DNA from: Plantago elongata
Taxonomy: Eukaryota; Streptophyta; Magnoliopsida; Lamiales; Plantaginaceae
Direction of reading: 5' to 3'
Assembly (NCBI GenBank): GCA_036897095.1
Contig: JAYMSP010000130.1
Coordinates: 1-64,000 of the forward strand
Length of the DNA: 64,000 bases
Below are positions 52,516 to 64,000 of the stretch, piece by piece. The notes under the pieces are model-generated. The model was not told the origin of the DNA and searched no databases. It saw only the letters and a list, made by a program, of their open reading frames with translations. Each line of letters begins with the position of its first letter. Positions within the stretch are counted from its first letter, which is position 1. Both the position numbers and the translations under genes were made by a program.

Positions 52516-53611
52516 ATTTTCTACGTCTGTAAATGCAAAGAGCAATGGTTGATGGCTTTCATAGGTGTGTTCTGTTGCATGGAAATGCTGTTCTTACATT
52601 CCAAATATATTTATGACATAAGATCCCTGTACTTCTATAATTATGATCTTGACGAAGTATAATGTTGTGTTGGTGAGTTGTTGGGGGGGGGGGGGCACTT
52701 AGTAATCCGCTTTCTCATTCCTTAATCTAGCTAATGATCCATGTTGATGTATTACTTAAATTTCACTACATCTAAAGCTTTGCTCCTTTGAAGCTCATCC
52801 TAAGATGTTTTTCTACAGTATGTGATGTCTGGTAATCAATGTCTTAGTATTATATAAATCGTGTTGTGCATATTTACTTCTCTAATAAGCAGTTACTTCC
52901 AGTTCATATGTAATGTGATCTGTAATTTATCCAATTGAAAATTATTTCCTTTCTTTGTTACTAATACAATTTATCTAAACAATGTTACAGGACTTTGACA
53001 TCCATCTGTAGAGCTTGCAGCTACAAAAATTTTGCACATTGCCTTGAGTAGATACAATTTTGATCAGCCTGTTGATGTTACTTAAGTGATTGCTTGCTGG
53101 AAAATCTGCCTGCTTCATACTCTGTCATTGGTAAAGATCCGATAGATCATCCTGGATGCTTGGTTACAGTTTCTATTGAACTGCAGCTGATAATTGACGT
53201 TGATATTGTGGCTATGAATGTGATTGTGTATTACTAGAAACCCTTTTCTTTCTTCAAATTATGTGTAACATGATACCTACAAAAGTTTAGCTTTCTCTAG
53301 TTATATTGTTTCTCAGCCTTTCTTGACTCTCCTCATTTTCAACATAAGCCAGTTTGCTTATTTTGGTAGAATGTATTGTCTATGAATCTTCGTTGCTCAA
53401 TTTTTTTTTTTTCCTTCCTGAAATCATGGACAAACCAGTTTCAATATTTTGGTTGTTATAGGAGTGATCCTATAAACTTATCAGTAGTGGTAATTGTTAG
53501 GTAATGAACTATACTTATTAGCTGGTATTAGTATATGTCAATTATAAAAAATAAATCTCCTCCAACTAAATTTCCTTTATTTAATTAGTTGAAACAGGGC
53601 GCCTCTAAGAT
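52516..53611. other. 3' flank of the CMSS1-like gene
   Basis: Contains a G tract and T-rich sequence, probably a long 3' untranslated region to about 52700 or beyond. No other gene recognised. Confidence 0.4.
52683..52695. repeat. Homopolymer G tract (13)
   Basis: A run of G lies about 170 bp past the stop codon. Length may be uncertain because of sequencing. Confidence 0.8.
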
Positions 53612-54295
53612 TTGATTATACTTGTAAAGCTTAATGTCCGTCCATTTTACTTGTATTCATCAACAGCCGTTAGATCGTTTGTAAAATTATTAACTTCACT
53701 TGTATTTAACCTCAACCGGTTAAATTAACTTGTAAAATATACAATGACATAATTTGTAAATTCAACATTACAAACATGATTATAATGTCTATTTACCTTT
53801 TAAATTAAACTACATCCAATTTAAAATAAACAAAAATTGTTTTCAATTTGTCACCAACGACAAACCATGGGCAGATGGAAAATGTTCTTGCCCTAATTTA
53901 GAGTAATTCCAATTCCATTTCGAATTATCTTCAAATTCACTAAAGTTGCAGAATTCAATCAATAACTTGACAAGAACACGATTCTATTCATGGTGTTTTC
54001 CTATTCATTTCCCTCTTTTTCATGTGTGAAATTTGTTGAATCGGTACGCTTAGGGAGAATAAAGACACATCAAATCTATTGATTGGACATAGTTGCTGAA
54101 TATACAAGGTTTTCGTTGGCATGGACGAGTTATTCAATCAAATTAACAAAGGATAGACATAGTTTCAGTTTGCAGGACCTGATCTAATAGAAACTTGAGG
54201 GGTTGTACTTGAGAATTCGGATTAGGTGAGGGGCTGGTTTGTAATAACCTTATTAAATTTGAATATATTTACTGATAACAAAACGTAGTAGAATT

Positions 54296-54362
54296 GGTTG
54301 GCCAATTGAATATTGTTGTAGATCAGCAGATGTGGTGTAGAAGGTTAGGGGTTCGATCCTAG
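54296..54362 (+). mobile_element. tRNA-derived SINE-like head inside the foldback element
   Basis: TGGCCAATTG (54299-54308) and GGTTCGATCC (54350-54359) resemble A and B boxes. The B box is a full match to the consensus. No cloverleaf can be drawn. Confidence 0.35.
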
Positions 54363-54776
54363 TAAGTCACCGTGCAGTGCACTCTTGTAAATATTTCAAC
54401 ATTTTTTTCTTTTAAGTTTAAACTATTTCAACATTTTTTTATTTTCTAAAATCTTTTCCAACTCTTTTAAACATTTTAAACATTTTTTTATTTTCTAAAT
54501 TTTTTCCTTATTATCTTTTTCATTTTCTTTTAAAATTCCTTTCATACAAAGTATGCTAAAAGTACAATATGGTACTTAAGTGATTGTCAGGTGCATACAA
54601 GTTAGTTTCAACTTTCAAGGTATAACACTCTTTTAAATGTATTTCAACTTAATTTAACATTCAATTAAGATTCTTAAATGGTTTGATTGATAGGAATGGA
54701 CAGGTAATCACACACCCCCCTTCACGAATTAGTTAGCTAAAAAACCAAAAGAAAAATAGAAGATTAGTAATGAATT

Positions 54777-54850
54777 ACTCCATCAGTTTCATTTAAAACA
54801 TATTGTATGCTTCTTCTCTAGGATTAAGAAAAAAAGTGATACACAATTAA
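54777..54850 (+). mobile_element. Stowaway MITE end fragment
   Basis: TACTCCATCAGTTTCATTTA resembles a Stowaway terminus. No opposite terminus was found downstream, so this is a fragment. Confidence 0.4.
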
Positions 54851-55388
54851 TTTGTGAAAGATATGTTGAAAGAAAATGATAATTAAAATCTAAAAGATAT
54901 GCAATAATATTGAGCATATGACACATTATTAAAAAGAAATATACCCAAATCCCTTAAAGGTTCGAGTTTTTTCCATTCTGATTTTTTAATTTTTGTATTT
55001 TATTCATTGAAATTTCTCTTGATTTTCTAAATATTTTTTCAATTTGTATTTTATAAAAGTAATTATTGATGCGAGCGTGTGATTGATCACATGCTTTGGT
55101 CGATTCGTCAGTTAAACTATCTTATTACGTACAAAATATGTAGAACAGATCTAGAAAGTCTCTGAGGGACAATCTTTAGATAATTTATCTAGAGAAGGAT
55201 AGTATTTTCATATTACAACAAGACTTATTTCATTAAAAATATAGACGATTTAATTATTGAGCGGTTTTATTGTAACATGGGTCTTGTCTAGATATAGACT
55301 GTCTCATGAGACTTTGTGTAATTCATAATATTCAACAAGTGAATCCAATAAAGGCAATTGAGTATGGAGCAAGTCTCTAAAGATACGG

Positions 55389-56080
55389 TCTTTAAATAAT
55401 TTATATCTAAATACGGACAATATATTATTAAGAAAATCATCGATGTTATTAATCAAAACATCTATGTTTTAACACTTGAGTTTTTCATATTATAAAAAGA
55501 TTTATTTCATTAACAACATAAGAGTTTTCATCAATAACACGATTTTATTGGTAACATGAGTTGTATTTAGGTAGTGACAGTCCCTAATGAGGCTTTATTA
55601 ATAAATTCGAAATAATAAATGGTTAAGAAATAAAAAGTGTTTAAAACTATATTGAGGAATTTAATAGTTGTTGATATAATAAAGAATTCAATGACAAATG
55701 TGTTAACCAATAAAATTGTGATATTTTTTGTTTAATAATTTATCTAGATACGGACATATATTATTAAGAAAATCATCGATGTTATTAATCAAAACATCTA
55801 TGTTCTTAACACTTGAGTTTTTCATATTACAACAAGATTTATTTTATTAACAACATAAGGGTTTTCATAAATAACATGAGCGGTTTTATTGGTAACATGA
55901 GTTGTATTTAGATAGAGACCGTCTCTCATGAGACTTTGTGTTTAAGTAAAGTAAAAAAACAAAATAGTAAATGATTTAAAGAAATAAAAAGTGTTTAAAA
56001 ATATATTGAGGAGTTTAATAGTTGTTCATACAATAAAAAATTCAATGACAAATGTGTTAACCAATAAAATTGTGATATTA
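55389..56080 (+). repeat. Two-copy 0.34 kb tandem repeat, with a partial third copy
   Basis: Units start at about 55389 and 55730. Both contain AAGAAAATCATCGATGTTAT, CAAAACATCTATGTT, GGTAACATGAGTTGTATTTA and CAATGACAAATGTGTTAACC. A more diverged partial copy lies at 55172-55330, recognised by TAATTTATCTAGA and CATGAGACTTTGTGT. Confidence 0.8.
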
Positions 56081-56834
56081 ATTGAAAGAAAATGCTGTAA
56101 AAAAAGGTGTCGAGCTCTTGATCCCTTAAAATTTTCCAAATACTATAACCAGTCAGTGAAATGCTATAAAGAGTGAAGACAATCTATTACTCAACAAATT
56201 ACATCATATTCATACTATCAATTGGGTTATTACAAAACAGCCTTTGGCCTAATCCGAATTCTCAAAGTACGTACAGCTCCTCAAGTTTCTGCAAAACTTC
56301 GATCAGGTCCCTGCAAACTGAAACTATGTCTATCATTCGTTAATTGGATTGAATAACTCGTCCATGCCAACGAAAACCTTATATATTCAGCAATTATGTC
56401 CAAATCAATAGATTTGATGTGTCTTTATTCTCCCTAAGTGTACCGATTTATTGATTGGATTCTGCAACTTCAGTGAATTTGACGGAATGGAACTGGGATT
56501 ACTCTAAATTAGGGTTCTTGGATAAATTTGGTCAAGAACATTTTTCATGAAAAGTATTGCCGATGGTTTCTTGTTTGTGACAAAGTGAAAACAATTTTTG
56601 TTTATTTTAAATAGACACTATGATCCCGTTTGTAATGTTGAATATACAAATTATGTCATTGTATATTTTACAAGTTAATTTAACGGTTGAGGTTAAGTAC
56701 AAGCGAAGGTAATAATTTTACAAACGATCTAACGGTTATGGATGAATACAACTGAGATCGCGGACGTTAAGTTAATATAACTGTAATCAGACCTTCAGCA
56801 TAAGTAATCCATACATGTGCACAATACACTAACA

Positions 56835-56854
56835 TGTGTGTGTGTGTGTGTGTG
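56835..56854. repeat. (GT)n microsatellite
   Basis: About ten TG units just outside the right arm of the large foldback element. Confidence 0.9.
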
Positions 56855-58139
56855 TTTTGTTACGAAGTGTATGAACCACCCTAATTACATGTTTTGCAAT
56901 GACATTATATCATGAATACTAAAGTAATCACAAAAAAATGAAATAATTACTAATATTAAGCAAGCTACATGTGGTAAAGGTAAGTGTTCACCGCGTATGA
57001 AAGAATGCAAATGAAAACGAGCCAAGAAGATGTTCCCTATATTATATTTAGAACTCAGGATGCTAAAGACTCAGTTACTTTTACATGTATGCACGCTTAA
57101 ATTTGCTTAACTAATCTAAACAAGGGATTAAAATTGTGTCATGTTTAATTTTGCAGTAAGAATTAATATTTGGTTAACAACTTTATGATCACTAATACTT
57201 TTCTTCATCTAATAAATACTTCCTACATTACAAGAAATTAAATTAATTCTTTAAAAACTTGGTGCATGTGATAAAAATGTTGAAGTAAATATAAGTATAT
57301 TCACTCTCACTTACTAAGCATGCTTGACTATGATGTCATAAATTACTAAAATTGTATTAGTAAGAGTAGGATTGTTGATGACATTAATTAATGCCATAAG
57401 AGTAATAAGTTTTAACAACTAAGTCATTTGCTATTCACTTACCATAACTCAAAAGAGTAGATTCATTGCACGATAATGTCATTATACAATGTCCACTAGG
57501 TTTTACCAACCCCAAATTCGACCGTTAAATTCAAATTGATCCATATAAATAAGATAAATAAATAAGTAACCATATTAGTAATGACACACACATGCAAATA
57601 GTAATATCTCACTTTATTTTTGGTTTGTTTGTAAATGACTTGTGTTTGTTCATTGAATCTTAAAAGAATCATGTTTCTCACATTTTGTGTTGAGTTTTGC
57701 TAATTTTTTCTATAACATATGAGGTTGAAATGAGTAGATAATTTTATTACAACTGAAATGGTTTATGTTATTTCAAATGTGAATTAACACACAATAGTAT
57801 TAGTTATGTTGGACGGACGAAAACATTGCAATGATATTTTCTCAATTTTCTCTCCTATCTCTCATGTCAACGATAGAGATAATAACATATTGACTTTTAT
57901 AGATTTTATTGTTCGGTTTTATTCAATTCTATTTATATCATTAATTAGTCGTTCAACAGTTAGTAGATCCTATTCAATGATGCAACTAATATTATTTCAA
58001 TATTTATAATAATTAAGTTCTCTTTCCTTCGTCGACACTCTGGGTAATATTTTCTAAATTTTATTTTCCTTTCGTCAACGATGTTGATAAAATCATCCGC
58101 CCCCCCCCGCACCCCCACCGCACATAATTGTGTATTCAT
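56855..58139. other. Intergenic, AT-rich
   Basis: No gene. Sequence from about 57830 on may contain very diverged units of the satellite array that follows (ATGTCAACGAT and TCGTCAACGATG words). A C tract lies at 58100-58108. Confidence 0.4.
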
Positions 58140-59330
58140 ATCATATTGTTGATTTTTATAAATTATATTTTCATACTTTTCCCAATAATTCATAGAAACT
58201 TAATTTTCTGTACCCAACAACATATTAGATCAACTTTATTATATTACATTACCAATAAGGTCATTCTTGATGTTTATAGATGTCTTTTTCCCCTTCACAA
58301 TTGCAAACACATTTTTCTCGTACATTATGATAAGTTTTTTCAGTTCGTCAAAGTAGTAAATAATACTTTATTAATATTGCATATTAAAATAATCTAGAAG
58401 ACAACAATCTTTTTGAATTTAATTTCCCGTTTTCATCAGGATCGCACCTGCCATTTCTTATAAATAATTTAATAGTAAAATTTTTCTCACCCATCAATAT
58501 CACATACAAAACTTTATCAATATTAGGCCAATAATGTAGCACTCAATAATGTTTATAAATTTAATTTCCCATCTCCTCAAAATTGAATTTCTCACACTTT
58601 AGTAATACTTTCTTCTCCCGTCATAGTAGTATACAAAACTTTATTACGTGAATAATATAATTGCTTAATAATGTTCATAAATTCCATTTCCATTTCCTTA
58701 AAATTATATTGCACATACCATTTTCTAAATAATTTAATAAAATTTTCCGGCTTGTCAAAGTAGCATACAAAATTATCAATAATATAGCACTCAATAGTGT
58801 TTATAAATTTCATTTTCCATTTCTTGAAAACTGCACATACTATTTTGTCATAATTTAATAGATTTTTTCCTTCATCAAAGTAGTATTCAAAACTCTATTA
58901 CTAATATTACGTCAATAATATAACACTCATAACATTCATAAATTTATTTTCCCCTTTTGTCAAGATAGTGCAAGCCATTAATTTTCTTACGAATCATAAT
59001 AACTTTATCTTGTCCGTCAAAGCAGTTAATTACATTACTTTACTAGTATTATGTCAACAATATATATCTCCTTTCTCCTTTTGTCAAGACTGTACATACC
59101 TTTCTTCTTTTTATATAAAATTTACAATATATTTTCCCTTAATCAAAGTAGTACATACAAAACTTTATCAGTATTACGTCAACAATACAATACTCAATAA
59201 CAATCATAAATTTCTTTTCCTCTTTTGTCAAATTGCACATACCATTACCTCGTAAATTATGATAACTCTATCCCGTTCGTCAAAGTTGAAGATACAATTT
59301 TGACGATATTATATTAAAGTATTATTAAAG
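58140..59330 (+). repeat. Degenerate tandem satellite, about 130 bp unit, 8-9 copies
   Basis: A motif like GTATACAAAACTTTATTAATA recurs near 58355, 58505, 58629, 58763, 58887, 59023, 59152 and 59289, a spacing of 124-150 bp. Between these, each unit has GTTCATAAATTTCATTTTCC and a CAAAATTGCACATACCATTTT-like stretch in constant order. Units are diverged, so the array is old. It stops about 100 bp before the CT-rich leader of the demethylase gene. Confidence 0.75.
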
Positions 59331-59438
59331 AATGAATAAGAAATGAAATAGATATATTAGTATTAATTATTATAACCCATGTGAAAATACATTAAGTATT
59401 GGTGACCGGTTTAAATGATCGTTGCGTGCACTGTCATT

Positions 59439-59473
59439 TCTCTCTCTCTCTCTCTCTCTCCCTCTCTCTCTCT
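59439..59473 (+). repeat. (CT)n tract, likely in the demethylase 5' leader
   Basis: About 17 CT units interrupted once. CT-rich tracts are common just after plant transcription starts, so transcription of the demethylase gene may begin near here. Confidence 0.75.
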
Positions 59474-61342
59474 ATTGTGTTTCACTCACACTCTAAAAAC
59501 TCTTCTCTTCTGGTAAAACAAAAGCTGACTTGGATCTCCGGCATTGACCAGTTCACAAGAATACTTGCTCAGGTTACTCATACGTAACCGTGATACTCAC
59601 AAGGATTGTAAGCTCGCCACTTTTACCTATCTGGTTTAATTCAATCTTCAAGTTATATATCATTAATCTCTCTGTTTTAACGTTTCTTCTTCAAAAATAT
59701 TAATTAAATCCACCTTGGCATCCTTTTAATTTCGGCGTTGATTCTACTATTTGTCACACGACCAAATCGACTGTTTTTTGGTACGCACACACTACCTGCA
59801 ATCTCATTCATTTACAATTCCATTTAATTACTCCGATGTACTCTCGATTCTTCCTTAATTCCATCTTGATTCTTCTTAATTTTACTCTAAACTACATTTT
59901 TTGCTTAATTTGTTATTGCACCATGAGATTGATGTGCATTTGATCAAATTGCACTGCTTGCTTTCACTACTTAGCTAGCATTGATTAGATTGAATTTTGT
60001 TTGAACATATATTGCACATGATCTACCTCTTCATATTTTTCCTGCTTACTTCTGGTAATGGACTTTATTACTAATTTCTCTTTCTCTTTGTTATTCTCAC
60101 CACCAGGTTTTCTTTTTTGCTGCTCATCTTCAACTGGTGCCAATTTAGATTGATTTTGTGAGTGCCGATTCGTTTACATGACTAATACTTATGGTTAGCG
60201 TACCTGTGCTAAGTAGTTTCATCACTCTGTAGTGATTATGTGTGAGTTTGGTCATTCTTTCTGAATTATGTAAAGTTTCCTTCTTTTTTTTTTTTTTTTA
60301 GCTGCTACTAATGCTAGTTATCAAAAATGATATATGTCATGATAAAAGAGAAGACAGTGAGAAAGAAATGAAGAAAAGAAAAGAGTGGATCGATAGTGAC
60401 GTTGGCTTATATGACTCTGATACCATGTAAAATTCACGACAGTCATTAATATTCAATAGATATAAATAGGTACAAGGTAATTAGCCATCCTAACAAATTA
60501 AGCACAATCTAGTCTAGTCAAACTAATTAACAAAATATGTTTACAAAATCAAACACTTTCAGCTATTAATAGAAATAACATACTAGTAGGAGCAGGCGAG
60601 TCTTCATCAATTTTGTTGCTTAGTTTCTATCTCTCTGAATTATAGACTGAGTAGTTGTTTTTGTTTTATTATCTCATGAAATATTGTAATTCTCAAAAGG
60701 TAAGAAAAAAAAAAAGAAACCTGTATGGTTTTTTTTTTAATTGTTGAAGATGCTAGTTTTTTGCCTTTTGGAATGCTATAACTCTGGCACTGTGCTAGTA
60801 GAAATGTGCATAGCGAAACGGTGAGAGTGGGACACGCCGAATGACCTAGAGTCTTATGTCGTCTTCTTCAATTGCTTGGTTCGTTATATATAATCCACGA
60901 AATGTTTCTTTACATTGTAAAACCAGCACCTCTAAAATGTTGGGACTCTGCTGGAGCGCGTGATGGTAATGAAAAAGAGAGAGTAGGACATGCCGAATGA
61001 CATAGAGTTTTATGGCATCTTCTACAACTACTCGTCAATTCTCATTAATTTTTAAACCTTGGGATGTTTCCTTACATGGAAAAACCAGCACCCTTGACGT
61101 GAACACGGTTTTAGCACCTATGCATAATTTTACACAATTTGTCCTTTTGGTTTCTGCATTTCCACAATTATCATGCTTATATGGAATTTCTCACAAGAAC
61201 CTATGCATTTCTCACTGTATTTAGTAGCCTGATTTTGGCATTTCTGTCAGGAATATTGAGGCAATATCTTATGAAGCAATTTATTTACTAGGCATCAATG
61301 CTGGGATTCTTTACGATTTGAAGGGGGAAAGAAGTGTCAGTT
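59474..61342. other. Putative 5' untranslated leader and introns of the demethylase gene
   Basis: No conserved coding sequence was found between the CT tract and the first conserved ATG. The interval probably contains leader exons and introns that I cannot place without transcripts, and an LTR fossil. Confidence 0.4.
60350..60580 (-). mobile_element. LTR retrotransposon fossil, probably Copia-type (LTR end plus primer site)
   Basis: GACTCTGATACCA at 60413-60425 is the complement of the initiator-tRNA-Met primer-binding site used by many plant Copia elements. It abuts TGTAAAATTC, which fits an LTR edge on the minus strand; the LTR may run to about 60580. This is a short, dead fossil. Confidence 0.45.
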
Positions 61343-64000
61343 ATGAACCTGAGGAAGGGATATCCAGTTCCCCAGGAGAAACAAATCATGCAGAATGGCA
61401 ATTTCTGGACTCCAGTGACACCAATTGCGGAAAGGCCAAATTATCCACAGGCTGAAATGCAACAGAACCAGATAGAGCCAGAAAATTGGCAGGACCTGCT
61501 GGGAATATACACTGGTGTTTTACAAGATGAGCCAGTCAATGGGCTGTCTAAGAGGTCGAATGCTGATGCTCATCCAAGTCCAAGCTACAGAGAGCATAAT
61601 TTCCAGGATGTTGTTCCACTAGTAAACAGTGGTATGCTGTCCCAGAATTTCAATGGGAATGTTATGGTGCAGAGCCACAGGGAGCCAAGTACTCGTTATG
61701 GAGTTGTTCAGTCGAATTTTCTACAAATTCAGGACATGGAGCAGAATTTGCAGGATGTTGCTCCACTTGGAACCTGCAGTACTCCGTCACAGAATTTTAA
61801 TACCAGTGGTGTTATGGAGCAGAATCACAGAGCGTCAAGTTCTCGTTATGGTGCTGTGGAGCAGAATTTTCACCAAAATCAGGCCGTTTCATCAAATTTC
61901 CATCAAAACAGAGCCATTTCTCCTAATTTCCATCAAAATCAGGTCATCTCATTAAATTTTAATCAAAATGGAGCTGCTTCACCTGTTTTCCATCAGAATA
62001 GGGTCATTCCGTCAAATTTACAACGAAATGAGCCCATTTCATCAAATTTCCAACGAATTCGGACCCATTTAATTAACCTCCATCATAATGGTGTAATTTC
62101 GCCAAATCTCTATGATAATCAGGCTGTCTTGCAAGCACCAGTAGAGCATAACATTGGGAATGCTGGAAGCATGAACCGGAATGCAGGAGGAAACAGTATG
62201 CGCATGCCGAATTTCGGCAAAGCTATGGCTCCTCAGAAGGTTCATTCTTTAGCAGAATTGCTTGGAAGCACGAATAGTTCCCCACATGCCGCATTGACAT
62301 GTGGTGAACCAAGCAACAGTGCTTACATCACAGAGAAGGACAAGGTTGTCCATCCGGTATCTCAAGGACGTGAAAGTAACATGGAAACTCAGAATTCTGG
62401 TGGTGTTTTGCTCCAGCAAAGTCATATCTTGCAGGCAAACAACCGAATTCGCGATTACAACCTACCACAAGCAACAAACAGTGAGTATTTCTTACCCCCT
62501 CATGTATGCATCTTATTTCATTTATGTTACTTGTGTTTTCTGATTCGTTATATAAAAATGTAAATTCGAATACATTGTAAATCAATATGAATTGATATAG
62601 AATTCTGATAGAATTACAAAGAGAATGAAAAATAAAGAGTGAATTTACAAGAGAGAAAAACTCCATTATATAGAGTTAGTTTTGTAATTAACTAACTAAC
62701 TACTTCTGTACAACTCCTATTGTGTATAGTACCACTCCAATCCCTCATATGTAACTGCTCGTTTGGGAAGTACAACCCATCTTGCTGAGTGTACTACCAT
62801 CACGATGTATTTGTTGTGCTTTCCTGTTCTTCACATACATTTTGCTGCTCATATTTCTGTTTATTGCATTTCACTACTTCACATGCTCAATAAGTACAAG
62901 TATTCATTTAATAATCCAAATGAAAAAGATTAACTGTATTTATTTAATATTAAGTGAGAATATAATCCTTAACATGATCAAAATAGACCACGTAAAAGCA
63001 TCGAATTTTCACATGAATATTACAATTCTGTCAATTCACACAACATTCATGAACTCTTGTTGGAGTTAATGTTGATTCTGATGCTACTGCATTCACAGAT
63101 CTCACTCCTCCTGTACCTTCACGACCCAGTTACAACTTGAACTTCCCGCCCAGATCAGAAGATGGGGAATCGTCATCAAGTGCATTGAATCTCTTAAACC
63201 AGTTGTGGCCAGCCACACCAGATCAACAGAAGCAATCAAGCAACTACTATACTAACCAAGAACTGCAGGTATTGCAAGTAAGTGGAATCTCTAACCAAGA
63301 GAAGGATTTGCAGGGTGATGGTATTGTTAGCCAAGAACGGGATATTGTTGAGATAAGTAGCAATGAATTTGCGCAAACCACTTTAGGTACATTCTCTATT
63401 TCAACACCATCCAAGGAAAAGAACAATCTTGATGGTGATGTGGGTGAGGCAGGAATAGATTTGAATAAGACACCAGCAGGGAAAACACCAAGGAGAAAGA
63501 AACACAGAGCAAAGGTAATCAAAGAAGGAAAACCAAAAAAGACACCAAATAGTTCAGTTGTTAGTACAAATAACACTCCATCAAATAACACTCCTGATGG
63601 AACTCCAAGGGTAAAGAGGAAGTATGTCCGCAGAAAGGGTATTGAAACGCCAACAACTGATGTAGCAAAGGAAGGTGAAGTATCTAAAGTAAAGCCTGTG
63701 GCGAAATCATGCAAGAGATCATTAAATTTTGAAGAAGAAGATAAAGTTGAGAAGGAAGGCCAGCACCGAGAATTTGATTACCAGGCACAGAATGGTGAAG
63801 CGAATAAGGTGCCAGTTGACCTGAATGTGGCTTCTAATACAGAATGGTTGTCAGAATTCAATGATCCCTTGGAAGGAAGACATCATGCGAGAGGTGGAAA
63901 AGAGAAACAACAACAAACAGATAGTTTATACAACGATGTCCCGACAGAACATATCCCATCTGAAGAGCCGGTGGCATTTAAAGTTCAGCCATCTACACCA
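61343..64000 (+). CDS. DEMETER/ROS1-family DNA demethylase, N-terminal part (680 aa seen, runs off the edge)
   Basis: Exons 61343-62480 and 63099-64000 join in frame and stay open to the window end. ROS1/DME proteins are nuclear bifunctional 5-methylcytosine DNA glycosylase/lyases that start active demethylation. Near the N-terminus NFWTPVTPIAE matches the family's W-P-x-TP motif. Residues 499-529 hold DLNKTP followed by PRRKKHRAKVIKEGKPKKTP, as in DME (DLNKTP..KPKRKP) and ROS1 (PKRKKHRPKV). Then come RVKRKYVRRK (550-559) and CKRSLNFEEE, also shared. Residues 175-264 are nine 10-residue repeats. The glycosylase, [4Fe-4S] and RRM-like domains must lie beyond 64000. The in-frame upstream TGA at 61319 favours ATG 61343 unless spliced. 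I cannot say if it is DME, ROS1 or DML. Confidence 0.88.
61865..62134 (+). repeat. Nine coding repeats of 30 bp (NFHQNxxxSx)
   Basis: Each 30-bp unit encodes one 10-residue repeat, for example NFHQNQAVSS, NFHQNRAISP and NFHQNQVISL. Later units decay (NLQRNEPISS, NLYDNQAVLQ). The frame is kept throughout. A larger two-copy duplication (QDVVPL..STRYG and QDVAPL..SSRYG) lies just before it. Confidence 0.9.
62559..62800 (-). mobile_element. LTR-like fossil in the first coding intron
   Basis: On the minus strand the sequence has a TATATAATGGAG box, pyrimidine-rich parts and ends GAATTTACA, like a solo LTR. The limits are approximate and the family is not certain. It is a dead remnant. Confidence 0.3.

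Larger units (their letters stand above)
53612..56793. mobile_element. Large foldback element, about 3.2 kb
   Basis: The left arm (53612-54253) and right arm (56224-56793) are inverted copies. Shared blocks include CCGTTAGATCGTTTGTAAAA, CTTAGGGAGAATAAAGACAC, GTTTTCGTTGGCATGGACGA and GAGAATTCGGATTAGG. The left arm carries about 75 extra bases near 53975-54045. Outer ends start near GATTTGATTA on one side and GGTCTGATTA on the other. The 2-kb middle has no transposase frame but holds tandem repeats, a SINE-like head and a Stowaway end. Superfamily and target duplication are unresolved; Mutator-like elements often have such long arms. Confidence 0.7.

Noticed and set aside
61865-62134. CRISPR-like regular 30-bp repeats
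   Set aside because: Units are contiguous with no spacers and encode protein repeats in a plant nuclear gene.
63247-63714. 155-residue antisense open frame
   Set aside because: It is the reverse of the conserved demethylase exon, and the sense frame matches DME/ROS1.

Overview
This window is nuclear DNA from a flowering plant, most likely a eudicot. The genes are split by short GT-AG introns in an AT-rich background. The protein set is plant-specific: bark-storage-protein-like nucleosidase homologues, plant pyruvate dehydrogenase E2 (LTA3 type), an EDM3/AIPP1-type RRM protein, a CC-NB-LRR immune receptor, 12-oxophytodienoate reductases, a DUF668 PSK-SIMULATOR-like protein, a GABA transporter and a DEMETER/ROS1-type DNA demethylase. 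Stowaway MITEs, foldback elements and a LINE remnant fill the spaces. I cannot name the species from the sequence alone.

Layout. 0.2-10.4 kb: a bark storage protein-like cluster with one decayed copy (-), one intact copy (-), one intact copy (+) and an orphan promoter fragment, broken up by a LINE remnant and a foldback element with an odd GATCGG-rich core. 11.7-18.1 kb: a 23-exon gene for mitochondrial PDC-E2 (LTA3), followed by a near-perfect 0.9 kb inverted repeat. 20.1-22.3 kb: EDM3/AIPP1-like RRM gene, convergent with a 16-exon pyruvate kinase gene (22.8-26.6 kb, -). 29.3-32.7 kb: CC-NB-LRR gene. 34.4-36.3 kb: small membrane protein of unknown role. 36.7-40.8 kb: tandem OPR pair (-). 42.0-43.8 kb: intronless DUF668 gene (-). 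46.3-48.4 kb: GAT1-type GABA transporter (-). 49.9-52.5 kb: CMSS1-like ribosome-biogenesis gene. 53.6-59.3 kb: gene-free repeat block (3.2 kb foldback element, internal tandem repeats, a roughly 130-bp satellite array). 61.3-64.0 kb: the N-terminal half of a DEMETER/ROS1-family demethylase that runs off the right edge.

I rebuilt exon structures by hand from splice sites, reading frame and remembered family sequences. Total coding lengths come out in frame: LTA3 627 aa, pyruvate kinase 527 aa, GAT1 451 aa, OPRs 366 and 380 aa, CNL 891 aa, storage-protein-like 345 and 340 aa. Most genes look like unrelated single-copy neighbours. The exceptions are the storage-protein and OPR clusters, which are local duplications. 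The most suggestive feature is the demethylase gene: it sits just downstream of a satellite array, with LTR fossils in its leader and first coding intron, a layout that could let it sense DNA methylation.
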